Assembly: GCA_037157565.1 (NCBI GenBank)
Contig: JAZHRO010000019.1
Location: forward strand, 64,416,501-64,480,500
Reading direction: 5' to 3'
Length of the DNA: 64,000 nt
Source: Thalassia testudinum
Lineage: Eukaryota; Streptophyta; Magnoliopsida; Alismatales; Hydrocharitaceae
Shown here piece by piece: positions 47,344 to 59,650 of the stretch (position 1 is its first letter; each line of letters starts with the position of its first letter). Below the pieces are notes generated by a model that saw only the letters and a program-made list of their open reading frames with translations, ran no database searches and was not told where the DNA came from. A program made the translations under genes and the position numbers.

Positions 47344-50009
47344 TGGCTTCCGTCTATTCTGAGCCTTTTAAGATGTCTGGACTATCAGTCAGACATCTAG
47401 ACCCCTTCCCAGATGTCTGGAAATTGAAAAATTTGTACGCAAGGTCGGGTCTGCGCACTAGCTGCACGCAAACAGCTTTCTTCTCTCTCTCTTCTTCTTC
47501 TGTCCCCCTCACCGAACCCTATCCGCTCTCTATATAAGAGCCCTCACCCCCTTCCTCTCTTCTCCACTCCACCACCACCACCTTCCTTCCTCTCCACTGC
47601 CGTGAGAGGGACGAGCAAGAAAGAGGGAGCGAGAGCGAGGAGCGAGGAGGAGTGATGTGAAGAGAGGAGGAGGTTGAGCTCACGAGTTCGTGGGAGCTCG
47701 TCGGAGGGCGCACGGCCAAAGCGGCATGTGCGGGAGGAGTGCTTTGGAAGAGCTGCCCCGACTTCCTGCTGCAACTAGAGTTGCAACGAGAGGGACGAGC
47801 CACGGCTGCGTGCGGCAAGAGGAGTGAGATCTCTCTCTGGTTCTAGGATTTTCCCAGAATAAGACATCTGGAGTACCATCCAGACGACGGGTTGGACGTC
47901 TGGTGACGACACCGGACATTTAAAAGCAAGGTTTCGCGAATGTACGTTCTTCTTGCGGTTAAGGCCATGCAGGCCGCACCGCAGAGCCAATCTGTTTGGC
48001 TAATGTGGGGAGATTTTGTTTGTCGCACAAAGGGGCAGCTTTGGGAAGGCACGCGGCATGCCCTCCCACGCATTTCGGACGTCTAGACAGCTTACCAGAC
48101 AACCGGAAGCACTCTTAGATGATTGGAGGAGAGGTCGGACATCTGGAGCTGAGTCTAGATGATCAAGTAGGGGTCTTGGACATCTGAGGTCGACGTAAGA
48201 ACTTGAGGTGACACCCTAGTGACTTTTAAGACGTTTGGACCTTGTGCCAAACGTCTGATTTGGCTCTACAATTATGTTTTGACCCATTTAGGGTCCGTTT
48301 GGTATTCGTTTTACCCAAACAAGATATTAGTAGTTTCCTTGTGAGTTCCTCTATATGTTAGAAACCTTTTTTATGTTCTTTTGAACATCCGTTGTGTTCT
48401 GTTCCTCGGCATAGGACCTCGTTCTGTTGCATGTTCGGGGTTTGCAGAGGCACGTGAGTCTGTCGTTCGAGCCCCCAGTACTCTCAGATTATTTGGTAGA
48501 GTGGTTTCCCCCTGTTTTAAATATAAAATATGAATGCATATATGAATTAGATAGCTAAAAACCTAAGATGTGGCATGAATCCTAGTATAAGAAACAGTTG
48601 CATGCGTGTTTGAGATTGCAGTCATAAATGAATGAGTAGAATTGTAAACAATTATCTGTTAATAAATACGAGCTGCCTGTTGGAATATAAAATGCCTGTG
48701 CTAGTTAAATAGTTACCTGTGATATCACTTGTTACATATGTTAATTGTGAAAATACAAGCTGCATGTGTAAATACGAGAATGGAAATGTGAATGATGAAA
48801 CCTGGTATGAAACAACGTGGTGAATATGAGCATGAACCCTACAGGGAATTAGGAGTAGAGCTCCTATGAATGACTAGAAAGGATCTAGAAATGTGAGTGG
48901 GAAGTGTGCTGGCCCTTGAGTACGTGGTACCAAGGAAAGCGATTGTCCCCTGTTTAGTGTAGAGCGAAGCTAGCTGCCCTCGGGTTGGGACCAGGGGTTA
49001 GAATTGGCCACTCTACACCGACTTCTGTTGGCCCTCACGTACACTGTACCGGGGAGAGCTACTAGTGTAGGGAGAGAGCTAGCCACCCCACGGAGCCTAC
49101 GGTTCAGCTAGCCACCCTACACAGACTTGTTAGGCCCACTGGGCAAACTAAGGTAGTCAGACGAGGGTACGCGGACTATGAAGGAGCGAGACCCCTGTTT
49201 GGTTCTGAGGGGTTAGACCCTTGTTACTGAGAGGGCTAGACCCTATACTATTCCATGTTGTACTTTAGGCGTACCCGCTAGCGGAAACGACTGACCGCGT
49301 GCCAGTGCGGGTAACTACCCGTGCGCTTATCACACATGCTGTAGTCATTGCTACGTTGTCCGTGACCTTGGGATGGTTGACTGGGTGTAGGATCACCACG
49401 GGAGACTCTCTCGGCTAGGAGAGCACCACGTGTGCCTTCTACTCTTAGAAAAGACTGCAATCAAGATCGTTCCCACGAGGAACATTGGAAGATCAAGAAA
49501 GATATCTGAAAGTAAACCAATGGGTGAAAAGGAATGACTTCTAAAATAAAATAATTGGAAAAGATAAATTTACCTGTCATCTTTTACTGCTTTTGTTAGT
49601 TGGTTACCACTCTACTCAGCGTTCGCTGACTCCGTTTTACTTGTAACCCTTTACAGGTCCAGGAGTTGAGCAGCTCGAGTCACCAGCTGCAGAGGGTGCT
49701 GGGCCCAGTCGAGCCCAGCAGTAGTTTCCTGTTTTGTTGTACTCTCTATTTTACTAGTGAGTTATAGACTGTTGTTATCATTTCTGTTTCTGTACTTTGT
49801 TCTACTTTACTGTTGTGGTGGTGATATGTACTGTTAGCAGATTTTACTTCATTTACTGCTTGTACTCTTTTACTGTTAGTTACTTTGCATAGTGAATGTG
49901 GTTTACTTTCCTACTTTTCGATTATTTCTTGTTGGACGACTGGGCCTTAGGATTAGTCGAGTCAAGCCGGTCTCGGGTCCTGTAGGGATTCGGGAACCGA
50001 GTCGTAACA
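47344..50009 (+). repeat. Tekay 5' LTR
   Basis: Ends GAGTCGTAACA at 50009. The start near 47344 is inferred: similarity to the non-autonomous LTR stops there and the length (2666 bp) then agrees with the solo LTR (2676 bp), but the first ~15 bases are diverged. TATA box TATATAAG at 47531-47538. It contains decayed CAGACGTCTG motifs. Confidence 0.85.
47529..47541 (+). promoter_or_regulatory. Tekay LTR TATA box
   Basis: TCTATATAAGAGC, followed by a CCCTCACCCCC stretch that the solo LTR also has after its TATA box. Confidence 0.6.
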
Positions 50010-50012
50010 AGA

Positions 50013-50030
50013 TGGTATCAGAGCAAGGTC
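50013..50030 (+). other. Tekay primer binding site (initiator tRNA-Met)
   Basis: TGGTATCAGAGCAAGGTC, the standard Met-initiator primer site, three bases after the LTR. Confidence 0.92.
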
Positions 50031-50191
50031 ATCCCGAGAAATGAACCAACTAGCTTGAGAATAACCAATTCACGAGCATGTAACTAGAGTAACCACCACA
50101 ACGTCTCGCTTGACATCTGATCTGAGTTCCTTTCGCTGAAGTTTGTTAGAGTTGACTTCTTTTTTTCTGTCTTTCGTGTCTCCTTGCAGGA

Positions 50192-51395
50192 GATGCCTCG
50201 TTGTGGAGTTCTTGAGGCTGGCCGCGGACGCGGCTGTGGACGAGGTTGGAGGGGCGGACGTGCAGGGCCTGAGGTGCTAGTTGACCTGCCACTTCTCCTA
50301 GGTGTTTAGGCCTAGGACCTCGCTCAGCTGATTTGAGACATAGTATGAGAGGAGCTCCACCCGCCTCCATGGGCACCTCTCCTTGGAGACTGATGCAGCG
50401 CTAGACAAGGGCCAGAGGGTGGTCCTCCACCGCCCCTACTGCACTCTGACACTTCTGAGCACGATCCCTCCTTGCCAAGAGGCATGCCCATTCCCCCACT
50501 GCAGTTACACTACGAGCTTTTCAGACAGTTCCGGAAGCTAAAGCCCCCCTCCTTCAAGGGGGGTGAGGACCCGTCTGAGGCCGAGGACTGGCTGGAGCAG
50601 ATTGAGAAGGTGTTTGACACCCTTCACCCCCCTGCGGAGTGCCGCGTGGCCTTTGCCACGTACCAGCTGGAGAGTGCAGCACATAGGTGGTGGACGGCGG
50701 GCAGAGGCCAGGAGAGGGGAGAGTCGATGTAGGACCAGTTCGTGACCCTCTTCTACGAGCAGTACTTCCCGCAGACTTGGCAGGACTAGAGGAGGCGGGA
50801 GTTCCACACTCTCCTCCAGGGGACGATGACTGTTAGCGCGTACCGCACGTACTTCCTGGAGCTATCACATTTTGCTGCGACAACCATAGCTATGGAGGAG
50901 GAGCGCTTGTGGAGGTTCACTGAGGGGCTCCAACCTACCATTCGGGGGTATGTCAAGCCCCTGAAGCTACCCACCTTCTCAAGAGTGGTGAAGGCAGCTA
51001 TAACGTATGAGGAGACCAACCCAGCCGTGTGAGACACCGACAGCGGACGGAACAGGCCCTACCAGCCAAAGTACTCACAGGGTTGACGAGAGGAGGCACG
51101 TGACACCTGCGAGAGAGCCATCTCATTTTGCAGGGCCGTCAATGGCCTTTATGGGCCCCCGACAGGGGCCAGCTGTCAGCGTTGGACCCTTACCCAGCCG
51201 TCAGCAGGGACCTACTGTGGGAGGGAGTCGAGTCCCCCTCTGCTACCAGTGTGGCTAACTGGGCCACATCAGAAGGGACTGCCTGTCTAGGGCTAGAGTG
51301 CAGCAGATGCTCCCTGCACCAAGCACTGGAGGCCGAGTAGGTGGTCGTGGTTCCCAGGCGCGTGGGGGAAGACAGCAGTCACGGGGAGGATACTG
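50192..51395 (+). pseudogene. Tekay gag, broken
   Basis: Gag of the Tekay element, forming the particle. It opens with MPRCGVLEAGRGRGCGRGWR. The Retrotrans_gag core reads FRKLKPPSFKGGEDPSEAED, WLEQIEKVF and AHRWW. The knuckle CYQCG-stop-LGHIRRDC (about 51241-51285) is interrupted by a TAA. Other stops follow ESM (50730) and PAV (51030). Frames change at least once between the N-terminal tail and the core. Confidence 0.85.
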
Positions 51396-51411
51396 ACCAA
51401 CGACTACTCGC

Positions 51412-52143
51412 TTGACTCAGAGTGTGGCTGCCTCTTCTGTAGTGAGAGCTAAGGGGCGTATCAATGCCCTGACACATAGAGACGCCAAGGCATCCGGTTT
51501 AGTAGTGGCACGTATGGTTACAATTTTCGACAGATTAGTTTACGTGCTTTTTGATTCCGGCACCCCGTACTCTTTTGTCGCTGTGAGTTTTGCTGTCAGT
51601 TTGGGACAGGACTGCATGTTGTTAAAGGATCCGTTTGTGATCACAGGACCAGGTGGTTAGCTGTTTGTAGCTGAGGAGGTCTACACAGACTGTGAGGTCA
51701 GTATTGGGGGATACAGCCTCCCCGCTGACCTGATTGTGATACCGATAGAGAACTTTGGCGTGATTTTGGGGATGGATTGGCTGTCTGTGTACCATACCTT
51801 GGTGGACTGTTTCGAGAGGAAGATCGTCTTCTCCATACCGGAGATGCCTTCCTTTGAGTTTCTCGGACATCCGATGGACGGAGGTTTCAGGTGCGTATCT
51901 ACGCTTCGGGCAGTGAGACTTTTGAGCCAAGGGTGTGAGGGCTTTCTAGCCTATGTGGTGGCAGAGCCCAGCCCCGTGACAGACTTTCAGAGCATCCCAG
52001 TGGTTAGAGAGTACCCTAACGTGTTTCTAGAGGAGATGCTAGGACTATCGCTGGAGCATGAGATCGAGTTTGAGATCTCACTGGTACTGAGGACCAGCCC
52101 CATTTCTATGGCACCGTACCGAATGGCACCACTTGAGCTGTGA
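51412..52143 (+). pseudogene. Tekay aspartic protease region, broken
   Basis: Protease of the polyprotein. LVYVLFDSGTPYSFVAVSF holds the catalytic aspartate in DSG (51553-51561), and VILGMDWLSVY near 51755 is the conserved C-terminal motif. A TAG at 51658-51660 breaks the domain. The frame then leads into the linker (PVVREYPNVF) and the start of RT (MAPYRMAP). Confidence 0.85.
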
Positions 52144-53340
52144 GAGCTCAAGTCACAGTTACAAAACTTGTTGGAGAAGGGCTTTGTGAGGCCCAGTGCA
52201 TCCCCGTGGAGAACTCTTGTGTTATTTGTGAAGAAGAAGGATGGTACCTTGCGCCTTTGTGTTGGTTACAGATAGCTGAATAGGGTCACCATCAAGAACA
52301 GGTATCCGCTATTGAGGATTGATGATCTATTTAACCAGTTGTGAGGTGCCACTGTATTCTCCAAGATAGATCTGAGATCAGGCTACCACCAGTTGAGGAT
52401 CAGGGAGATCGACGTCTCCAAGACAGCTTTCCGCACTCGGTATGGACACTATGAGTTTTTGGTCATGACGTTTGGGTTGACCAATGCCCCCGCTGCCTTC
52501 ATGGATTTGATGAACCGGGTGTTTAGACCGTATCTGGATCAGTTTGTGGTGGTATTTATTGATGACGTGCTCGTTTACTCCCGGGATTAGGCACAGCACG
52601 GACAGCACTTGCGGATGATTCTAGACACTTTGAGGCGACGCAGGCTATATGCCAAATACAGCAAGTGCGAGTTTTGGTTGAGGCAGGTGACCTTCTTGGG
52701 CCATGTGATTTTGGGGGATGGTTTGGCTGTAGATCTAGCCAGGGTTGAGGCCGTACTTAGGTGTGAGAGTCCACATATAGTAACTAAGATATGCATTTTC
52801 TTGGGACTGGCAGGTTACTACCGGCGGTTCATCAGGGGTTTCTCGCAGATTATGTGTCCTATGACTCAGTTGACCTGGAAGGACATGCCCTTTGCTTGGA
52901 CAGACGCTTGTGAGGCGTGTTTTCAAGAGTTGAAGGAGAGGCTGACTTCAGCTCCTGTGCTTACCATCCCAGATAGCAGTGGCGATTTTTTGGTCTACAT
53001 GGATGCTTCGTTGCAGGGGTTAGGGGGTGTGCTCATGCAGCGGAGTCACGTTGTCACCTACGCTTCGCGGCAAATGAAGCCCCATGAGAATAGCTACCCT
53101 ACCCATGACTTAGAGCTGGCAGCTATTGTCTTCGCACTGAAGACATGGAGACACTACCTTTACGGCGAGACCTTTGAGATTTTAACGGATCATAAGAGCT
53201 TCAAGTACTTGTTTGATCAGAAGGAGCTGAACATGAGATAGAGACGTTGGTTAGAGCTCCTGAAGGACTATGACTGCAGCATCTCCTACCATCCAGGGAA
53301 GGCCAACGTGGTGGCTGACGCCCTGAGTCGGAAGGCGCCC
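52144..53340 (+). pseudogene. Tekay reverse transcriptase and RNase H, broken
   Basis: [18 protein letters not shown], then a stop; [30 protein letters not shown]; catalytic FIDD at 52555-52566 followed by VLVYS. RNase H: FLVYMDASLQGLGGVLMQ, HDLELAAIVFALKTWRHYLYG, LTDHKSFKYL, ending in [11 protein letters not shown]. Stops fall after the first RT segment, after NQL, after YSRD and after LNMR. Most are TAG or TGA where one C-to-T step explains them. Confidence 0.9.
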
Positions 53341-53479
53341 GCCCACTTGGCCAGTTTACAGGCACAAAGTTGGAGGCTTATGGAGGAGTTGGGTAGTTGG
53401 TGACCCCGAGAGTCATAGGGGTATTGTGGGGAAGTGACGGTGACACGACAGACGAGACCAAAGCTGATAGACCGCATCA

Positions 53480-54029
53480 TCACAGGACAGATGACAGATC
53501 CGTACTTGCAGTCGTTACGAGACAGACTGCTTGTCAGGGGACCCAGGAGACTTCTTCTTCATAGACGAGGTGCTATGTATGAGGGGACGTTTGTGTGTTC
53601 CTAGGGACAAGGAGTTGAGAGAGCTCCTAACTGAGGCGCATGGGTCCAGGTTCACCATACATCCTAAGAACACGAAGATGTATCATGATCTGAGACATGA
53701 CTCTTGGTGGAAAGGGATGAAGCGGGATGTAGGTGAGTTCGTGCAGCAGTGTTTGGTGTACCAGCAGGTGAAGGCCGAGCATAAGAGGCCTGTAGGGCCG
53801 TTGCAGCCACTTCCTGTGCCAGAGTGGAAGTGCGGAGCATCACCATGGACTTGGTGGTGGACATACCCATTACCCAGCGAGGACATGACGCAGTCTGAGT
53901 GATAGTGGACAGATTGACGAAGACAGCACGTTTCTTATCGATCCGAGTCACTTTGAGACCAGCACAGTTGGTAGAGAGGTATATTCGTGACGTAGTACAC
54001 CTGCACGGAGTTCTACGTGAGATTGTATC
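53480..54029 (+). pseudogene. Tekay integrase, 5' part, cut by Athila-2
   Basis: The zinc-binding segment reads FTIHPKNTKMYHDLRHDSWW and VQQCLVYQQVKAEHKRP, where the second cysteine of CXXC is tyrosine. A frameshift near 53835 moves to the frame with TMDLVVDIPIT (first catalytic aspartate) and VDRLTKTARFLSI. The sequence ends at GVLREIVSD, the second catalytic aspartate, where the Athila-2 LTR begins; the final D codon overlaps the LTR start. Confidence 0.85.
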
Positions 54030-56024
54030 TGATAAGAACCTCATCATGAACCCTAACTAGCACAATCTAACCTAGATATGCGAGAAAAAGCTCCTACATA
54101 ACTCAAAGAAAGGCTTGACTCAGAGAATTCTGAGTTTAAGAAGAAAACAAGTCATAAGGGGTAAAAATGCAATTTCACCAACACAATCTGCAAATAGGGT
54201 AACTCAGGGTCCAAACATAGGTCAAACTAACCTAATAAGAAGCAAAGTGGGATGATCTGATCCAACAAGGGCTACAGCAACTCCAAGGAATTAAATGACA
54301 TTTTGTAACCCTAAAATAAATCCACTGCAATTCACGAGGTTTGAGGCAGTTTAAAAATTGACTAAATCCTTTAAAATTCATAGAAAAATAATCTCTAGAG
54401 CTTAGAACCTTCAATTTGGCTTTAGAAACTCATTTTGACCTACATTGAGAACCATGCCCAATTAATGATTTAATTTAGGTTTCTACGTAAATTGGCCAGC
54501 CAAACAAGGTATGAACTAGAAAAAAAATTCACCATTAAAATCCTTAGGTCCAATTTAGTCATGCATAAAAAGTTGAGCCTAAGAAGAGACCTTCTTGATC
54601 GACTTTGCAATTTGGTCCTCATCTATTACTTTTTGACCCTCAACTTTTGAAATCCTTTCATTTTGGCCCCTAATTTCCTCATCATTCTTTGCATTTAGGT
54701 CCCTCCTACAAGTCTCTGCGCAGTGCCATGCTCCGGTGACTTTGCGCGGAGCATGGCGCCGCGCAGGGTGAGGGGGATGTCTTGCAAATTGAACCTAGTG
54801 TTCCCTGCGACGTCTGCTGTCGCAGGGACACCGCCATGCCGCCTGACGATGCCCACACCTTCCGTGAAAACGCGCAGAAGGTATGGGTCACACCTTTGGC
54901 CATTCTCCGGCGAGGGTGGCACGTCGCCTCCCTGCGTCCACCCCTCCTCCACAGCCTTTATAAAGACCAGCGTCACCAGCCGGTTCGGGCAGCTTGGTCT
55001 TGACGGAGAAAACCCCAACCCTTCCTCTCTCCCCACTCCGACAGGAATCCACCAGCTCCGGTGGCTCCTCCTCCTCCGTCTCGTCGCTCTACTGCAATAC
55101 CAGCAGCAGAACCACCTTCGCCTGATCTCCTCGCGTCGCGCCGTACCACCCACGCCGGTGCGCCTGGTCACGGGTACGCTACCCGACCCGATAACCTGGC
55201 TCTGGGAGAGCTTCCTATAAGAGATTTACAGAGAGAGAGAGACGTGCGGGTAGAGAGAAGGGCTAGGTTTTGCTGTGCCTTGTGCAGGAACAGGGCGCGA
55301 AGGAAGAAGGTTCACCACTTGGCTGCAGGAAGAAGAAGAGGAGCGAAAGAAGAAACTCTGAAAAGGCTCTGCAGCTGAGCAAGGCAGAAGACCAAGGAAG
55401 AAGAAGCGGGAAGAAGAAGAGAAGAAGAAGAAGAAGCAGCAAAGGAAGAAACGAGGGGAAGCACTGTAGCAGACCGCCGTTTAAGTCGTCTGACTGTGAT
55501 ATCAGACGATGGATGAAGCTTCAGAGGAGATAAAGTAGAGAAGAAGCAAAAGAAAAGAAAAGGCTCCGCAACTGAAGAGAAAGAAAAGAGAAGAAGGAAG
55601 AAAGAAGATAACGACAAGAAAAAGAAGAAGAACTGAAGAAGAAAAGAACTAGAAGACAAGCAGAAGAAGAAGAAGAAGAGGAATTGAAGGCAATCAGAGC
55701 CAAGGAAGAAGACCTGTAAAGATAAAGAAAAGAGAAAGAAGAGAAGAAGAAGACAAGCAAAGAGAGAAAGAAGAGAAGAAGAAAAAGCCAAAAGATAGAA
55801 ATCTATTTCTCCCTCTCTCTCTCTCTCTTAGTTTTGTAATAAAGAAACATTGTACTTCTAGAATTCCAGTAGCTCCCTGAGTTCGACCTCAGGAAACTAT
55901 TTCCGAGTAAAATTTTAATGGTAACGACAACCGTAGCTGTCTTATTTTATACCACAACGACAATACTGTAATAAGCATTAAAACAAACAAAGACTAGCCG
56001 CGGTTGGGAAACGTCACCATTTTC
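54030..56024 (+). repeat. Athila-2 5' LTR
   Basis: Starts TGATAAGAACCTCATCA, one mismatch from the family palindrome. The end near 56024 is set by alignment with the Athila-1 LTR beside the primer site; the terminal CA is not intact. A block of roughly 0.9 kb in the middle of the Athila-1 LTR (complement of about 3480-4390) is missing near 55140. A long purine-rich tract (55310-55800) includes GA repeats near 55815. Confidence 0.85.
54955..54965 (+). promoter_or_regulatory. Athila-2 LTR TATA box
   Basis: CCTTTATAAAG followed by ACCAGCG, conserved with both Athila-1 LTRs. Confidence 0.6.
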
Positions 56025-56025
56025 T

Positions 56026-56043
56026 TGGCGCCGTTGCTCCCTA
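56026..56043 (+). other. Athila-2 primer binding site, degenerate
   Basis: TGGCGCCGTTGC matches the tRNA-Asp site for 12 bases, then diverges (TCCCTA instead of CGGGGA). This may be decay or a small deletion, since CTCCCTAGC resembles the sequence after the site. Confidence 0.7.
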
Positions 56044-56943
56044 GCTTTAAAATTCTTTTAAACAATTGTTAATCTTTTTCTCTCTCTTGTGTGCAGGTAA
56101 AGGGAAAGAATTGGAAGAGCAGCCGCACAACAAACACTCCAACAAATAGGTAATCTTCATTAGCCCTCTCTTAAACTCCCTTGAAATCTGACAAGAAATA
56201 AAGAAGAATTAACTTAAGGCTACCTGTGTTATACATAGTAATTCATCAAAATTGCCTATTTCAACACATGCTTAACTGTTCATCCAACTAAGGTAACTAG
56301 GGCTAAAACCTTCTTGATTGAGCCCTAGATACTAAAATTTTGAGGCAACTAAAATGGACCAACTAGAGCCAATCCAAGGATTGAAAATCTAGGGTTTCTA
56401 GAGACACACCTTCTATTAACAAAGAAAAGATCTTCCCAAAAAGAGGTGTGCCTAAACCTTGTTTGAAAAAGATCTATACAAGAGGAACCCTAAGCAAATC
56501 AGGCTCTGAAATCCATTTGAACCTTAAAAGAAAGGACCCAAAAGATCTCAAAAGAACAAGAGGTGAAGTTGACCCCTTGGGTCAACCAACCTTCAAATTA
56601 GGTCACTTTTTCACTCAAAATACTTAAAAGTTCAAGTGGAACCTTAAGCACCTTGATCTTAAAGTAAAAGAGGTAGACTTAAGAGGTCAAGATCCCCATT
56701 CTGGTCTACTTGGAACCGCAGTGACAAGAGAGGTCGGGTGGGGGAAACCCTGTAACCAGTGGGGACGCTCTACCGTGTAGGGGTCTTCGCGGGACTCACC
56801 CTCTCTGGTTGCCCAAAAAATTCTCAGGTGGATGATCTTTTTGATCACGGGGTCCATCTGCCCCGCACCCTATAGTCACCCAACAATTTTTGGGTGTCTC
56901 GATTGGGTCCAACACCTTCTAAACTCATCTATTCCAACAGTGC
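56044..56943 (+). other. Athila-2 leader with conserved block
   Basis: Noncoding. GTGCAGGTAAAG near 56091 and AATAGGTAATC near 56145 could be splice donors but nothing supports use. Bases 56690-56885 match the leader blocks of Athila-1 and the non-autonomous element. Confidence 0.55.
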
Positions 56944-58697
56944 ATGTACGGTAGGAGGTCCTTAAGACCACCCTTAAGACCTCCTTTAGAAATTCACTCT
57001 CGTCAAGGCCAAACCTCGACGCCCGTGTTTGTGCAGCAACCCCACCACATTATTCTCTCATCTGATTCAGAACCAAGCTCTTCTTCTTCCCTCATCATGG
57101 CTAAGCCAGTTGAGGAAGAAAACAATCTGGAGCACCAGCTCCAGCGACTCAATGACCTCTTCCAAAACTTTGTGCACCCACCGTAGCATCCTATGATGCG
57201 GGACCATTATAATCCTGCTACGGTGGCCATTGAGCCTCGAGTCAGAATCCCGACTGGAGGACCTGATTCCGAATTAAAGCCCAATATGATTCATGCTATA
57301 TCTAAATTCCATGGGCTTAATTCCGAAGATCCCTTCCAGCACATCAAACAACTGAAGCATCTGGCCCAAACTTTTGGGTCAGATGCACAAAATCGGGATA
57401 TTCTTCTCATGAAGATGTTCTCCTTCTCTCTTATGGACAAGGCCGCTCATTGGTATCAAACTCAGACCCGGCCGATCAACACTTGGAAAGAACTTCAGTT
57501 CGAATTTTTCAAAAAGTTCTTTCCCGTTGGTCGGACTAACGCCTTGCGCCATCAGATTACTCACTTCACTCAGCAAATAGGAAAACCTCTCCATGAGGCA
57601 TGGGATCGCTTTCAGGATCTCATGAGAAAGTGCCCCCATCACGGAGTTCCTAAATGGGAACAAGTCCAATCTTTTTACCAGGGACTCCGTGAAGACATCG
57701 GTCTTTTCGTCAATGCAACCTGCGGAGGGAATATCATGGGTCAACATGAGGACACCGGGTGGGAGATTCTCGAAAACATGTGCGAGAACTCCATCAACAA
57801 TGACTCCATAGGATTATTCGACAGGACGAATACCAGCGCATCGACAAATCTTAGGGGAGCACATGAGACGCAGGGCCTGTCCACATCAGTCAACCTGGAA
57901 TTAATGGCCAGTTGATTGGACAAGGTCTCAATCATTGAAAAGAAGGTGGATGAGCTGACTCAGCACTTGCAGCGAGCCACCTCTGCGCATAGCTCCTTTG
58001 CACAGCCTCCTTCCACACGGGAGACTGTGCAAAACATTCTCCATCGATCTTCTCCTGGGATGGATCCATATCCATCATCTGATTCTCGGATCGGAGGGCC
58101 TTCCGATCCTTTCTATGCCAGCCCGGGGAATTCCATTCCCCCTTTCTCTGACTCTCTGAAGGTTCCTCAGACCTGCGAGGACCTTAACGCCATCCAGAAC
58201 GACCCATTCTCCAACACCTATAATCCTGGATGGCGAAACAATCCCAACTTTCAATGGGAAGGAAATTCCCAAACCCAAAGACCACCCTTTCAGTCCCGCC
58301 CACAACCCCTCGTCCTTACCAGCTGCTTCAGCCTCGGCCCAACCCTACTTATCCATCAGGGCCAAATCAGGATCAAATGTCCCTTATCATTCAGACTCTG
58401 GCTGACATTCAAAGAACGAATGCGTCTATCCAAAAACAACACAAGGATGAACTTACAGAGGTCCGTAATCAACTGGCCCAGTTGGCAAATTCTCGCCAGC
58501 TAGGCACTCTTCCTTCCCAACCTCTTCCTAACCTGAATAACGTGCCAACACAGCGGCGCGTTATGAACCCAAACCCGGGCCAAGCCCATATGATTTATCA
58601 GGCCCCCTCTGTTCTTTCAGCTGACGGGATGGAGGCTTCCACTTCTTTTGCGGGCTATCAGCAGCAACCCATCTTACCCAATCCCAACCAAAACTAG
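56944..58697 (+). pseudogene. Athila-2 gag, broken
   Basis: Starts MYGRRSLRPPLRPPLEIHSR. The gag core (57193-57915) has FHGLNSEDPFQHIKQL, DKAAHWYQTQ and VGRTNALRHQITHF. Stops at 57184-57186, 57913-57915 and 58695-58697 stand where Athila-1 has sense codons one C-to-T step away. A C-run of four at 58306-58309, five in Athila-1, shifts the frame; gag before it and pol after it would otherwise be one frame. No CCHC knuckle is seen. Confidence 0.88.
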
Positions 58698-58712
58698 GCA
58701 GGACTTAATTCC

Positions 58713-59650
58713 GTGACAACCTGTAGTGGTAAGGAAACCCAAGATCCACCTTATCCAAACCACTCCAAGCCTGGTAGTGATCCCAAGCCTAGGACGGTAA
58801 TCCAGGACGTTCCTATCCCTGTCCCAGATCAAAGACCTGGACCTATCCTAGAAGAACCAACCAAGGTTCCATTTCCCGAGGCCTTGACCAAGGAAAAGAA
58901 GACTACCAAGCCCGTGGCACTTGAGGAGGACCTGGTCAAGCTCTTTGAGTAGGTCCACATAAACATCCCCTTGATGGATGCAATCCGCCACGTATCGGCT
59001 TACGCACGATTCTTAAAGAATGTGTGTACACCCCAGCGTAAGCCGCGAACCAAGAGTGGGAGTACAATTGTTCTGTCAGAGCAAGCCAGCTCTGTAATCC
59101 TAAGCAGAGTCCCACCCAAGGCTAAAGATCCTGGTACTCCCCTGATTTCCTGCAAGATAGGTGATACCCAATTTGATAGAGCATTGCTAGACTTGGGTGC
59201 TTCCATAAATCTGATACCCACATCCTTACTTAACCATCTAGAAGAATCTGAGCTAAAACAAACTGAGGTGACATTACAATTAGCAGACTGATCTATAAAG
59301 TCACCAAAAGGGATTCTCGAGGATGTTATTGTAAGAGTGTGGGATTTCTACTTTCCTATAGACTTTATAGTCATAGACATGGATGCACCTGAAAATCCTA
59401 GGGATACACCAATCATTCTAGGGAGACCTTTCTTGGCTACTGCTAGAGCCAACATTAGCTGTGAGGAGGGCCAAATAGAGCTCAAATTTAGGAATCAAAC
59501 CCTGAAAATTGATATATTTAAGGCCCAACAAGGAATCAATTGCGGTGTCATCGAACAGATTTGTGACATTAGGGCTCTGGTTGATGAAACACACTTTCAA
59601 AATGACCTGATTATACCTCATCAACCGCAGAAAGATCTTGACTCGCAAAT
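58713..59650 (+). pseudogene. Athila-2 protease region, broken
   Basis: Linker, then the aspartic protease with SCKIGDTQFDRALLDLGASI (DLGA at 59190-59201) and IILGRPFLATARANISCEEG. Stops at 58950-58952 and 59289-59291 replace codons that are sense in Athila-1. In the same frame as RT. Confidence 0.87.

Larger units (their letters stand above)
47344..54029 (+). mobile_element. Tekay/Del-type Ty3/gypsy element, 5' part, cut by Athila-2
   Basis: 5' LTR, initiator-Met primer site, gag with CCHC knuckle, protease, RT, RNase H and the first part of integrase on the plus strand. Long LTR plus Met primer plus this gag type fit the Tekay (Del) chromovirus lineage. The rest of integrase, any chromodomain and the 3' LTR would lie beyond the Athila-2 insertion, past the right edge. 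Stops and shifts in every domain show it is inactive. Confidence 0.85.
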
